The notes: generated by a model from the letters alone, not told the origin. DNA of 64,000 nt from Bacillota bacterium (GCA_023399055.1 JAEWQV010000002.1:248001-312000), one strand, 5' to 3'; positions 51,535-61,396 are shown, numbered from the stretch's first letter. Numbers and translations are program-made.

Positions 51535-53997
51535 ATGAGTAAAGAAACGATTGTAATTAGCGGTATGACCTGTGCTGCCTGTGCTATGAGAGTGGAAAAG
51601 GCAGTTGGTAAGTTAGACGGTGTGGTAAACGCCAGTGTTAATTTTGCCACGGAGAAGTTATCTGTAGAGTTTGATGAACAGATATCATCCGTCCCAGTAA
51701 TTAAGGAAGCAGTAGAACATGCTGGTTATGGTGTAGTAACAGAGAGTAATGTTAATGTAGTAACAATTCCGGTTGGAGGTATGACCTGTGCAGCATGCTC
51801 ACAAAGAGTGGAAAAGGCCATTGATAAACTGGAAGGTGTTAAAAAGGTAACGGTTAATCTGGCTACAGAAAAGGCAACGATAGAGTACGATCCTAATGTT
51901 ATAAGGTTATCAGCTATTAAGCTATGTATTGAGAATGCGGGTTATAAAGCTCTAGAAATTGATAAGAATACAGTGGATGAAGACAAACTTAGGAAAGAAA
52001 AGCAAATTAGAACACTCTGGATTAAATTCACAGTAGCAGCTGTATTTGGACTTCCATTACTTTATTTTGCAATGGTTCCCATGGTTTCCTGGTGGCCATT
52101 TCCAATACCCAAAGCTCTTAATCCAATGATATATCCTTTGAGGTTTGCAATACTTCAAATCTCCTTAGTTACTCCAATTATTATAGCTGGATACAAGTTT
52201 TATACCATTGGTTTTAAAGCATTATTTATGAGAAGTCCCAATATGGACTCCTTAGTTGCAATCGGAACAACAGCAGCAGTTATCTATAGTGTTTTTAATA
52301 CCTTCCAGATTATTAACGGTGACTTTGGTGCTGTAGATAAGCTTTATTATGAAACTGCTGGAGTTATTATAGCGCTTATTTTACTTGGAAAATCCTTAGA
52401 AGCAGTATCAAAGGGCAAAACCTCTGAAGCAATCAAAAAATTGATGGGTCTTGCACCAAAGACTGCTATTGTGATAGAGAATGATAATGAAGTAGAAGTT
52501 CCAATTGATGAGGTTGAAATCGGCAATGTTATCTTAGTTAAGCCAGGTGAAAAGATTCCAGTGGATGGTATTGTTTTGGAAGGTAACACTTCAGTAGACG
52601 AAGCAATGCTTACCGGTGAGAGTATGCCGGTGGATAAGAAGGCTGGAGATAAGGTATTTGCTGCAAGTATTAATAAAAACGGTATGATTAAGTTCAAGGC
52701 TACTAAGGTTGGCAGTGATACTGCTTTAGCACAGATAATTAAACTAGTTGAGGATGCACAAGGTTCCAAGGCTCCTATCGCGCAGATGGCGGATATCGTT
52801 TCAGGTTATTTTGTTCCTATTGTATGTGGTTTGGCAACACTTGCATTTTTAGCTTGGTTTATTGCTGGTGAACCTCTATCCTTTGCAGTTACCATCTTTA
52901 TTTCAGTATTAGTCATTGCCTGTCCTTGTGCGCTTGGTCTCGCTACACCGACAGCAATTATGGTGGGCACAGGAAAAGGTGCTGAGAACGGTATTTTGAT
53001 TAAAGGCGGAGAAGCGTTAGAGATAACACATAAAATTAACACCATTGTATTTGACAAGACAGGTACTATTACAGAAGGGAAGCCAGAAGTTACAGATATT
53101 ATAACAGTTTCTGGCGTACAAAGAGAGCGTCTGCTTCAACTTGCAGCCTCTGGCGAAAAGGGTTCCGAGCATCCTCTGGGTGAAGCAATTGTACATGGAG
53201 CAGAGAAGGAACAGCTTGAGATTCTTAAAGTTCAGCAATTTGAAGCGATTCCAGGCCATGGAATCGAGGTTACTATTGATGATAATCAGATACTGATAGG
53301 TAATAAGAAATTAATGGACAGCAGAAATATATCACTGGCTGATTTGAAAGACAAATCTGATTTATTGGCAGCAGAAGGAAAGACACCAATGTATGTTGCC
53401 ATTGAAGGTCAATTATCCGGTATTATCGCAGTTGCTGACGTTGTAAAAGAAAGCAGTGCCAAGGCGATTAAGAAGCTGCAATCTATGGGTATTGAAGTAG
53501 CTATGATTACAGGTGATAATCGTAAGACTGCTGAAGCAATTGCAAAACAGGTTGGAATTGACCGTGTACTTGCAGAAGTTTTACCACAGGATAAATCAAA
53601 TGAGGTTAAGAAGTTACAATCCGAAGGCAAGAAGGTATGTATGGTTGGCGATGGTATTAATGATGCCCCTGCCTTAGTGCAAGCAGATATTGGTATTGCA
53701 ATTGGTTCTGGTACAGATGTGGCTATGGAATCAGCAGATATCGTATTAATGCGAAGTGATTTAATGGATGTACCTACAGCAATTAAACTAAGCAAAAGTA
53801 CAATCCGTAATATTAAACAGAATTTATTCTGGGCATTTGGTTATAATGTTGCCGGTATCCCAATAGCAGCTGGTATTTTACATTTGTTTGGTGGACCTTT
53901 ACTTAATCCAATCTTTGCAGCTGCTGCAATGGCATTTAGTTCTGTATCGGTGGTAACCAATGCATTAAGACTCAAGAATTTTAAACCTTATAAATAA
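51535..53997 (+). CDS. copA: Copper-exporting P1B-type ATPase
   Basis: 820 residues. Two N-terminal HMA domains (GMTCAACAMRVEKAV with Cys13/Cys16, and GMTCAACSQRVEKAI with Cys85/Cys88), eight membrane helices, the transport motif ACPCALGLATPTA (Cys463, Cys465), the phosphorylation site FDKTGTITEGKP (Asp507), GSEHPLGEAI with the HP pair, and GDGINDAPALVQADIGIAI. Near the end YNVAGIP and MAFSSVSVVTNALRL are the Cu(I)-type residues of helices 7 and 8. It pumps Cu(I) out of the cytoplasm. The ribosome site is weak (AAAGG). No CsoR or CopY gene is adjacent. Confidence 0.96.
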   Translation: MSKETIVISGMTCAACAMRVEKAVGKLDGVVNASVNFATEKLSVEFDEQISSVPVIKEAVEHAGYGVVTESNVNVVTIPVGGMTCAACSQRVEKAIDKLEGVKKVTVNLATEKATIEYDPNVIRLSAIKLCIENAGYKALEIDKNTVDEDKLRKEKQIRTLWIKFTVAAVFGLPLLYFAMVPMVSWWPFPIPKALNPMIYPLRFAILQISLVTPIIIAGYKFYTIGFKALFMRSPNMDSLVAIGTTAAVIYSVFNTFQIINGDFGAVDKLYYETAGVIIALILLGKSLEAVSKGKTSEAIKKLMGLAPKTAIVIENDNEVEVPIDEVEIGNVILVKPGEKIPVDGIVLEGNTSVDEAMLTGESMPVDKKAGDKVFAASINKNGMIKFKATKVGSDTALAQIIKLVEDAQGSKAPIAQMADIVSGYFVPIVCGLATLAFLAWFIAGEPLSFAVTIFISVLVIACPCALGLATPTAIMVGTGKGAENGILIKGGEALEITHKINTIVFDKTGTITEGKPEVTDIITVSGVQRERLLQLAASGEKGSEHPLGEAIVHGAEKEQLEILKVQQFEAIPGHGIEVTIDDNQILIGNKKLMDSRNISLADLKDKSDLLAAEGKTPMYVAIEGQLSGIIAVADVVKESSAKAIKKLQSMGIEVAMITGDNRKTAEAIAKQVGIDRVLAEVLPQDKSNEVKKLQSEGKKVCMVGDGINDAPALVQADIGIAIGSGTDVAMESADIVLMRSDLMDVPTAIKLSKSTIRNIKQNLFWAFGYNVAGIPIAAGILHLFGGPLLNPIFAAAAMAFSSVSVVTNALRLKNFKPYK

Positions 53998-54100
53998 GAC
54001 AATGCCCAAGGATAAATAATTAAATTTAAAAAATATTAATTTTTACATTTATTAAATACGAAAAATTAACAAAAATAAAATAATAAAGGATGAATAAATA

Positions 54101-54793
54101 ATGTTGAAAAAAGCACTATTAATAACACTTTCTTTAACAGCAATTGTAAGCTTAACAGCTTGTGGGAATAAACTTGATGTTGTCGGAGATCAGTCAATAA
54201 AATCCTTTGATGCTGTGGTTACTACCTTAGGTGATAAGGTAACGGAGGATACTGAATTCGGAGGATATTCTTTAGCCTCACCGGATGGAGCTGCAAGATT
54301 TTTATGGAGTAAAGATTTCAGTAAGACCACCAGTAATGATGTACAGTTAGTTATAGATGCAAAGCCATTCCTTGATGCAGGTCTTGATGCAAGCAAGTTA
54401 CCAGAAGGTATGTTAGTTGATGATAAAATTATTGTTGGAACAGAGTTAGGTGAAGATTCATTCACTTACAAAGGCGATGTAACTTCTGTTAAGGCTTATG
54501 AGCAAATTGTAAATGAATACCGTGATAGTATTAAATACCATGCTGCACTTGATCATTATGGGGTTGCCTTATCCAATGGAAATATGTTTGAATGGGCAAA
54601 AGATATGACTACAAATGATAAGGATGTTGTATTTGTATTAAATCCGGAAGTATTTATTAATGCAGGTGTGGATACCTCAAGTGTTGATGGTTGGGTATTT
54701 GCTAAGGTTGAGACTATGGACGATAATGGTAAGAAGATCGAAGTGGATAAATTCTTAAAACCTTTTGATTTGGATGGTAAACCAGCAAAATAA
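54101..54793 (+). CDS. Lipoprotein of unknown function
   Basis: 230 residues with a lipoprotein signal ending in the lipobox LTAC (cysteine about residue 21). The mature part shows two similar halves: KSFDAVVTTLGDKVTEDTEF to VIDAKPFLDAGLDASKLPEG, and YEQIVNEYRDSIKYHAALDH to VLNPEVFINAGVDTSSVDGW; both end in a strand followed by AGxDxS, which suggests an internal duplication. The outside location and position behind copA allow a metal-related role, but nothing shows this directly. AAAGGATG is a weak ribosome site. Confidence 0.75.
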   Translation: MLKKALLITLSLTAIVSLTACGNKLDVVGDQSIKSFDAVVTTLGDKVTEDTEFGGYSLASPDGAARFLWSKDFSKTTSNDVQLVIDAKPFLDAGLDASKLPEGMLVDDKIIVGTELGEDSFTYKGDVTSVKAYEQIVNEYRDSIKYHAALDHYGVALSNGNMFEWAKDMTTNDKDVVFVLNPEVFINAGVDTSSVDGWVFAKVETMDDNGKKIEVDKFLKPFDLDGKPAK

Positions 54794-54899
54794 TTGACTG
54801 AAGATATAAAACAAATAGTATTAATAGCAGATAATTAATATGGTATATGTTATTGGCAACTGTTTGTAGGTAATAATGGGAATAGACTGTTTGTAGAAC

Positions 54900-54940
54900 A
54901 ATAACTCAAGTATCGTAAATGGTATTTGAGTTATTGTTAA
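54900..54940 (+). terminator. Terminator between lipoprotein and two-component genes
   Basis: AATAACTCAA pairs with TTGAGTTATT around an inner GTA/TAT stem; TGTTAATT follows. Confidence 0.6.
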
Positions 54941-54976
54941 TTCATGACAAGTGAGATGACTTGTTGTTTCACTTGT
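54941..54976 (+). repeat. Palindromic spacer repeat, copy G
   Basis: TTCATGACAAGTGAGAT, loop GACTTGTT, then GTTTCACTTGT. The arms pair over 11 positions with one mismatch and one G-T pair; the A/G change in the left arm is balanced by a T/C change in the right, so pairing is kept. It lies directly behind a terminator. Confidence 0.8.
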
Positions 54977-55035
54977 AGATGTTTTATAATAGACGTACTT
55001 ACAGATGTTTATAATAGAGATACTTGGAGGTGGTT

Positions 55036-55734
55036 ATGATCAACCCGAAAAAAATACTGGTTGTTGAAGATGAGGCAAAAATTTTAGAAGTTGTAAAATC
55101 CTTTTTAGAAAGCAAAGGCTTTATTGTCTTGACCGCAATGAATGGCAGAAAAGCTCTTGAGGTATTTTCTAGGGAAAATGTATCCATAGTTTTACTTGAC
55201 CTAATGCTTCCAGAATTGTCAGGCGAAGAGGTTTGTAAGGCTATTCGCAAGCAATCCCATGTACCAATTATTATGCTTACCGCCAAATCGGATGAGGCAG
55301 ATTTATTGAATGGCTTAGGGATTGGCGCAGATGATTATATTACAAAGCCATTTAGTTTAAAAGCTTTGAATGCCAGGATTGAAGCAGTACTTCGAAGAGC
55401 GAATTCGGAGCTGATGCCAGTACTGACTAGAAGCTCTTTTAACAGTGGTGATTTGGTCGTAGATTTTGACAACTACACGGTAATGAAAGCTTCACAAGAA
55501 GTTAAGCTGACTCCGAATGAATATAAAATATTAGCAACATTAATTAAACATCCCAACAAAGTGTTTACCAGAGAAGAACTAATTACTATCGCATTTGGTG
55601 ATGATTTTGATGGCTATGATAGGACAATAGACAGTCATGTGAAAAATCTTAGGCAAAAGATTGAAAGTGATCCTAAGAATCCTGTTTATGTTAAAACCAT
55701 CCACGGTGTGGGATATAAGTTTGGGGGTGAGTAA
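55036..55734 (+). CDS. OmpR-family response regulator
   Basis: 232 residues from the ATG after GGAGGTGG; a TTG at 55024 overlaps that ribosome site. Receiver domain about 1-120 with KILVVEDEAKI (acidic pair), VSIVLLDLMLPELSG (phospho-Asp), MLTAKSDEADL and DDYITKPFSLKAL (Lys). A winged-helix DNA-binding domain follows (about 135-232: LTPNEYKILATLIKHPNKVF, GYDRTIDSHVKNLRQKIE, TIHGVGYKFG). Stop and start of the kinase gene touch, so both are co-translated. Possible targets are the neighbouring lipoprotein, copper or Ig-repeat genes; this is not shown. Confidence 0.93.
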   Translation: MINPKKILVVEDEAKILEVVKSFLESKGFIVLTAMNGRKALEVFSRENVSIVLLDLMLPELSGEEVCKAIRKQSHVPIIMLTAKSDEADLLNGLGIGADDYITKPFSLKALNARIEAVLRRANSELMPVLTRSSFNSGDLVVDFDNYTVMKASQEVKLTPNEYKILATLIKHPNKVFTREELITIAFGDDFDGYDRTIDSHVKNLRQKIESDPKNPVYVKTIHGVGYKFGGE

Positions 55735-57126
55735 TTGAAACAGAACTTAAAAACACAATTATCATCAACAATACTTATTATAGTTTTACTTACCATTGCT
55801 ATGATAAGTGTATTAGCCAATTTTTTTATTAATCGTCAGTTTACAGAATACTTAGCTAAGCAGCAGGCACTAAAGGCGCAGATAATAACTTCAACCATAA
55901 GTCAGCAATACAGTTCCTTTACGAATCAATGGGATGAGAATTATGTACATGCTATTGGCATGTTCGCTCTATATGAAGGCTATATTATCAAGGTGTATGA
56001 TGACCAGGGAGATAACATATGGGATGCCCAATCCCATGATATGGGTTTGTGTAATCGCATCATGGATGATATCTCCAATCGCATGAAAATCGAATATCCA
56101 AAGCTGGAAGGTGATTTTTCGGCAGTTGACTATCCCTTAGAAAATAATGGAGAGAATATTGGACATGTCAGCATTAGTTATTTTGGACCGTTTTTCTTGA
56201 ATGAGAATGATTTTAAATTTCTTCATGCAATGAATACCATTTTATTATCAGTAGGAATGGTTTCACTAGTGGTTTCACTTGTAATAGGGCATTTATTGGC
56301 TAGAAGAATTAGTAATCCAATTCTAAAGATGGTAGATGTAACAAAACAAATATCAGATGGAAGATATGAGGTAAGATTAGCAGCAGGCAGTAAAACAAAA
56401 GAACTGAGTTTATTAGAAGAATCGATCAATCAACTTGCGGTTTCACTGGAAACGTTAGAAAAACTAAGGAAGCAACTAACCGAGGATGTGGCACATGAAC
56501 TTCGTACCCCTATTACAATACTTCAATCCTATATGGAAGCAATGGAAGACGGGCTATGGGAGGCAACTCCTGAACGACTAAATAGCTGTCAGGAAGAGGT
56601 AACGAGAATAGGTAAATTGGTGGGTGATTTGGAAAGTCTATCAAAGCTGGAAGGTGAGATGTTAAAGCTTAACAAAGAGAGTATAGATCTTTATGAATTG
56701 ATAAATAAGACGGTCCAAAGCTTTGAAACAGAAATAGGTAATAAGAAGTTGGAGGTTACTATAGGTGGATTACATCCTGAATTACTCGCTGATCAGGACC
56801 GCATAAAGCAGGTAATCGTCAACCTATTTACAAATGCTGTCAAATATTCCAGTGAGGGTAGTTCAATTGCCATTGAATTGTTTGAGACTAAGGACACCGC
56901 TGGTTTTTATATGCAGGATAATGGAATTGGTATAGCAAAAGAGGAACTGCCATATATTTTTGAGCGCTTTTACAGAGCGGATAAATCTCGCAATCGATTA
57001 ACAGGTGGGACAGGAATAGGGCTTACGATTGTAAAATCCATCGTAGAAGCTCATGGAGGTAAAATAACAGTAGAAAGTAACTTGAATGAGGGCAGTAGAT
57101 TCTGTGTGGTATTACCGAAGATGTAG
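55735..57126 (+). CDS. Sensor histidine kinase, HAMP type
   Basis: 463 residues, TTG start immediately behind the regulator stop, with GGGGGTGAG as ribosome site. Two membrane helices (about 10-31 and 165-188) enclose an outside sensor of about 130 residues; HAMP about 188-240; H-box LTEDVAHELRTPITILQSY (phosphorylated His); N-box VNLFTNAVKYSSEG; G-boxes DNGIGIAKEELPYIFERFYR and GGTGIGLTIVKSIVEAHGG. The sensor shows no obvious metal-binding cluster, so the signal is open. Partner of the upstream regulator. Confidence 0.93.
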   Translation: MKQNLKTQLSSTILIIVLLTIAMISVLANFFINRQFTEYLAKQQALKAQIITSTISQQYSSFTNQWDENYVHAIGMFALYEGYIIKVYDDQGDNIWDAQSHDMGLCNRIMDDISNRMKIEYPKLEGDFSAVDYPLENNGENIGHVSISYFGPFFLNENDFKFLHAMNTILLSVGMVSLVVSLVIGHLLARRISNPILKMVDVTKQISDGRYEVRLAAGSKTKELSLLEESINQLAVSLETLEKLRKQLTEDVAHELRTPITILQSYMEAMEDGLWEATPERLNSCQEEVTRIGKLVGDLESLSKLEGEMLKLNKESIDLYELINKTVQSFETEIGNKKLEVTIGGLHPELLADQDRIKQVIVNLFTNAVKYSSEGSSIAIELFETKDTAGFYMQDNGIGIAKEELPYIFERFYRADKSRNRLTGGTGIGLTIVKSIVEAHGGKITVESNLNEGSRFCVVLPKM

Positions 57127-57257
57127 ACAATGTTCTTTTTGTGGACAAGAAATTAAGTTTAGATAGTTAGCTCGATTCAACATAACGAAAAGCTGAACTT
57201 TAAAAAAGTAAGTTTAATAGGAAATTCTTCTCGAAATTATTGAAATTTAATTTGCTT

Positions 57258-57312
57258 AAGCTATAATAGTGGGTAGTTGTATTACCTGTAATTATAGCTT
57301 TTTCTTTTTATA
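57258..57312 (+). terminator. Terminator of the two-component operon
   Basis: AAGCTATAAT and ATTATAGCTT form a perfect 10-bp stem around a 23-base loop, followed by TTTCTTTTTAT. Confidence 0.7.
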
Positions 57313-57424
57313 AGATATGAGACGCCACAAATTTCCATGGTTAATATTAAAAAAACACTAAGAATATTCATTCAGGTTGCCGATATTAATTGTAGCTAAG
57401 GGTTTAAGGGAGGTAAAATTACAT

Positions 57425-60400
57425 ATGAAAATGAAAAAAATACTAAAATCGTTGTTATATAGCTTAATACTAGCTTTAATTATATTACCATTTACTGGAA
57501 CATCAGTAAAAGTATCCGCTGCATCTGCTGCAGATTATGGTTTTGTACAATCAGGTACATCAAAGCCGGTTGGAAGCGAGTATGAAATAAAGCAATCCTC
57601 GACTACCTTTAATATTACAGGTACATTAGAACCAACTGCAACCATTCAATGGTCCACGTCGCAGAAGAAAGTTGTAGATATTGATACCAGCACAAGTAAT
57701 CCGAATAGTTTTGTGACACTGCTTCGTAAGGGACCAGGATATTCTACTATAACAGCGACAATAAAGCAAAGCTGGGGTACCATCAATATCAGTTTTGCTG
57801 TGAAAGTTGGACTTGCCTTTGATGCGCAAAGGTCCGGATTAACCACCATAACGACAACAGAGAATAAAGTATTACTACTGGATTCAAATATGGATACGAC
57901 AGCACCAGTAATCCAGAAACGATTATACTTAAAATATGTCACTGAGGATAATACTGAGCCTACCACGGATGATTTGGATGATGTGGTTGAGTGGAAAAGT
58001 TCGAATATTGGTGTGGCAACTGTAGATGAAACAGGTATGGTAACTGTTGTTGGAGCAGGTACTGCGACAATTACGGTAACTTCAAAGACCTGGTCCACCA
58101 GTGATAAAGCGATGGTAGAGACTATACCAGTCGTTGTAAAACCACATTTCAGTTTAACAATTCCTGATTCCACAGGCCAAACGGTAACCCATAATTCGAC
58201 AGCCGATAAAAATCAGGCTTCGGCCATTGTTACAGGTGTTCCCTCCAACTTTACCATTAATTCCAGTGCTTCCCTTGGTACTAACTTAAAATGGGTGGTA
58301 TATGACAATAAGGGGAATTCCATAAAAGAAGGAGATTCTAACCTGATGTCTTATAATGTTAGTGACATCAGTGGTAACGTTACCTTTAGTAAGGTAAAAG
58401 CAGGGTCATATGAAATTTATGCATATTCAGATTCAAAATATATAGGGAATACGAACATACCCTATGCCTATATGAAAATCGTTGTTCCAATTGTATTTAA
58501 GGATTTAAACCTTGTAATGACGGTTAAAGATACCTATAACTTGATTGAAAACTCCAATATAACCGGGGTTAATATGTTCACTGCACCAGTTTATATAGAT
58601 GGAAGTCAGAATACTGCACTTCTTGATACCAAGGATTTTGTTATTACTGCGAAACGAAATGGTTCAGTAACTATTAAACTATCCTATAATACAACGCAGA
58701 ATCAATATGGAGATGAAACAATAGTTGCAGATATATATATACATATCAGAGTAATTGACGGAATAGCACTTAGTGCTTCCGATGCCATCATATATACAAA
58801 AGGTACCCTGCAATTAAATGCAATCGTAACAGATACCACCTATCCAATTGTATGGAGCTCATCTGACCCCAAAGTAGCAACCGTTGAAAATGGCTTAGTA
58901 ACAGGTATAGCAAAAGGAACTGCAACGATAACAGCACAACAAAATGTTAACGGTATAGTAAAATCAGCTAAGTGTGAAATTACGGTACAGCAATCAGTAA
59001 CGAGTATTGTTCTTGCTCCGGCAAAGTTAAATCTTGCTATTAATGAATCGGCAACCATAACGGCGAGCGTAACACCTAAGGATTTGTCTAACATAAATCT
59101 GCAATGGAGATCCTCTGACACGAGTGTGGTTGTAGTTACTAACCCATACGCCTTAACAGCTGTTATTAAAGGTGTTGCTGGGGGAACAGCCGTAATTACA
59201 GCAATTAACCAGGACAATGTTGTTGTTGGCTACTGTCATGTTACAGTAAGGCAACCAGTAACGAGTATTGTATTATCCGAAACCTCGGCCATAGTAAGCA
59301 TGGCATCAAGATACTTACAGCTTCGAGCTTCGGTGTATCCAGTTACTGCAATGAATAAGGAGGTACTTTGGTCCTCTACTGATACAAAAAAAGCTACTGT
59401 AGATGCTAACGGTAGAGTAACGTTTATAAAATCTGGAACGGTTACAATTATAGCAACCTCTGCGGATAATCCTGCAGTTACAGCAATATGTAACCTTACA
59501 ATTGATGTTCCCGTGGTTTCCATTGCGCTGGATGACACCACAAAGACAATGTATGTGGGTGAAACAGCAAGATTAACCTATGTACTCCTTCCAGTAAATG
59601 CTGCTAATACTGGAGTTACTTGGACCTCCACCAATACATCGGTTGTTACAGTTGATGCATCGGGTAAGGTGACTGCTAAGAGCGTTGGAACTGCAACCAT
59701 TATATTGAAAACCTCGGATGGAGCATATTCGGCATATTGCAATATTACAGTTAGAAGTGTGGCAACGGGCGTAAAATTAGATTTATCGGATTTAAAACTT
59801 AAAGTAGGTGAATACTATGTCTTTAAAAAGACTTTGACACCAGCTAACAGTACAGACAACGAGCTTATTTGGGAATCCAGCGATACAAAGATAGCAATTG
59901 TCGATAACGAAGGTAAAGTAACTGGTAAAGGGGCTGGCACAGCAATTATCATGGTAAGAACAGTTGCGGGGGCAGTAGCCTACTGTAAGGTAACCGTAAC
60001 TCAGCCTGTTCAAGGTCTATTATTAAACTTTTCTGAAAAGACCATCTTTGTTGGTAATAAATTCACACTTGAAGTATCCATTACACCAAGTAATGCATCG
60101 CAACTCGGTGTTACCTGGAAAAGTTCTAATGAAAAGGTAGCTACAGTAAACAGCAAGGGTGAAATAACAGCTATTAAAGGCGGTTCAGCAGTTATTTATT
60201 GTACTACGGTAGATGGTGGTTTAAGAGATACCTGTGTCATTCTGGTCAGAGAACCAGTTACAACAGTTAAGCTTAATTATTCCAGTTACAGGCTTGGTAA
60301 AGGAAGGTCGTTAAACCTTGTAGCAAAGATAACAACAGAATCTGCAACTAATCCAGGATTAGTGTGGAAATCAAGTAATCCTAGTGTGGCAACTGTTAAC

Positions 60401-61231
60401 CAGAAGGGAAAAGTTACTGGCATTAAGAATGGTTATACAACCATTACGGCTACCACTACCGATGGAAGTGATGTGGAAGCATCAGCAACAATACGAGTAG
60501 TGACTCCAGTAAGCAGTCTTTCCATAAGTACAAGCTATATGACAATGTTTGTTGGCGATACCAGAACAATAAAAGCAACATTAAAACCATCCAATGCAAC
60601 CTTTAAGACAGCGAAATGGACCTCCAGTAATAAATCCATAGCAATCGTCGATGAAAAAGGTGTGGTTACTGCATTAAAGGACGGAGAAGTAACAATTACA
60701 GCATCTGCTATGGATAATAGCGGGAAAAAGGCCATTTGTGTTATAACGGTCAATAAACGGGTCCCAGCAACTGGAATTACCTTGCAGGATAAAAAGTTAA
60801 CCCTTGTAGCAAGGGAAAGTAAAATTGTTTCTGTAGTCTTAGCTCCTGCTAATGCAGACAAAGATATTACCTGGAGTTCGGATAGTCCGGCAGTTGCTTC
60901 TGTGGATAAAAAAACCGGCAGGATTGTTGCAAAATCACCTGGAACTGCCTATATCACCGCAATGACAGGTTCAGGTAAGACAGCCACCATTGAGGTAACA
61001 GTTATTGGTCTGAATATTACTAGCCTTACCTTGGAACAATATACTACAATGGAATATCCATTGGTGGTGGAAGGCGCTACAAGCACAGTAAAATGGAGTA
61101 TAGATAATCCAAAGATAGCAATCGTTACAAATGGTAGAGTAAGTACCAGAGCTGTTGGAACAGCCACAATCACTGCTATGGTCAATGGTAGTAAGTTGAC
61201 GTGCAAACTAAGAGTTACAAAGATTAGTTGA
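57425..61231 (+). CDS. Secreted protein of bacterial Ig-like (Big_2) repeats
   Basis: 1268 residues from the ATG behind GGGAGG at slightly long spacing; the frame is open 16 codons upstream, before that site. A signal peptide (about 1-35, LALIILPFTGTSVKVSAASA) precedes about 12-13 repeats of about 80 residues, each with a core like ITWSSDSPAVASVD and VVTALKDGEVTITAS. Most are Big_2 domains, common in adhesins and carbohydrate-bound surface proteins. No LPXTG, SLH or catalytic domain is seen, so it is either released or held by partners. It follows a two-component system. A strong hairpin stands behind it. Confidence 0.85.
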   Translation: MKMKKILKSLLYSLILALIILPFTGTSVKVSAASAADYGFVQSGTSKPVGSEYEIKQSSTTFNITGTLEPTATIQWSTSQKKVVDIDTSTSNPNSFVTLLRKGPGYSTITATIKQSWGTINISFAVKVGLAFDAQRSGLTTITTTENKVLLLDSNMDTTAPVIQKRLYLKYVTEDNTEPTTDDLDDVVEWKSSNIGVATVDETGMVTVVGAGTATITVTSKTWSTSDKAMVETIPVVVKPHFSLTIPDSTGQTVTHNSTADKNQASAIVTGVPSNFTINSSASLGTNLKWVVYDNKGNSIKEGDSNLMSYNVSDISGNVTFSKVKAGSYEIYAYSDSKYIGNTNIPYAYMKIVVPIVFKDLNLVMTVKDTYNLIENSNITGVNMFTAPVYIDGSQNTALLDTKDFVITAKRNGSVTIKLSYNTTQNQYGDETIVADIYIHIRVIDGIALSASDAIIYTKGTLQLNAIVTDTTYPIVWSSSDPKVATVENGLVTGIAKGTATITAQQNVNGIVKSAKCEITVQQSVTSIVLAPAKLNLAINESATITASVTPKDLSNINLQWRSSDTSVVVVTNPYALTAVIKGVAGGTAVITAINQDNVVVGYCHVTVRQPVTSIVLSETSAIVSMASRYLQLRASVYPVTAMNKEVLWSSTDTKKATVDANGRVTFIKSGTVTIIATSADNPAVTAICNLTIDVPVVSIALDDTTKTMYVGETARLTYVLLPVNAANTGVTWTSTNTSVVTVDASGKVTAKSVGTATIILKTSDGAYSAYCNITVRSVATGVKLDLSDLKLKVGEYYVFKKTLTPANSTDNELIWESSDTKIAIVDNEGKVTGKGAGTAIIMVRTVAGAVAYCKVTVTQPVQGLLLNFSEKTIFVGNKFTLEVSITPSNASQLGVTWKSSNEKVATVNSKGEITAIKGGSAVIYCTTVDGGLRDTCVILVREPVTTVKLNYSSYRLGKGRSLNLVAKITTESATNPGLVWKSSNPSVATVNQKGKVTGIKNGYTTITATTTDGSDVEASATIRVVTPVSSLSISTSYMTMFVGDTRTIKATLKPSNATFKTAKWTSSNKSIAIVDEKGVVTALKDGEVTITASAMDNSGKKAICVITVNKRVPATGITLQDKKLTLVARESKIVSVVLAPANADKDITWSSDSPAVASVDKKTGRIVAKSPGTAYITAMTGSGKTATIEVTVIGLNITSLTLEQYTTMEYPLVVEGATSTVKWSIDNPKIAIVTNGRVSTRAVGTATITAMVNGSKLTCKLRVTKIS

Positions 61232-61292
61232 TACTAAAGATAGTTGAGAAGATATTAACCTCAAGATTTAATAAATATAGATATAAAATTTA

Positions 61293-61332
61293 GAAAGCTG
61301 TCTGAGATGTTTATTCATCCAAGGCAGCTTTC
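61293..61332. terminator. Strong hairpin behind the Ig-repeat gene
   Basis: GAAAGCTGTCT pairs with AGGCAGCTTTC (one G-T pair), with an inner GATG/CATC stem. No T run follows on the plus strand; it may slow or protect RNA ends. Confidence 0.6.
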
Positions 61333-61396
61333 GCTGAATAAAGTAAAATAATTTATGAAATTAAATAAGTAGTAGAGGATAAGGAGGGAAATTCTA

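Noticed and set aside
57646..58173. 175-codon minus-strand frame inside the Ig-repeat gene
   Set aside because: Low stop density comes from the Thr/Val-rich repeats on the other strand; composition is unlike a protein and no ribosome site is present.
58840..60861. Direct repeats in the Ig-repeat gene as a possible CRISPR or satellite array
   Set aside because: The similarity is at protein level with unequal DNA copies and no spacers; these are Big_2 domains.
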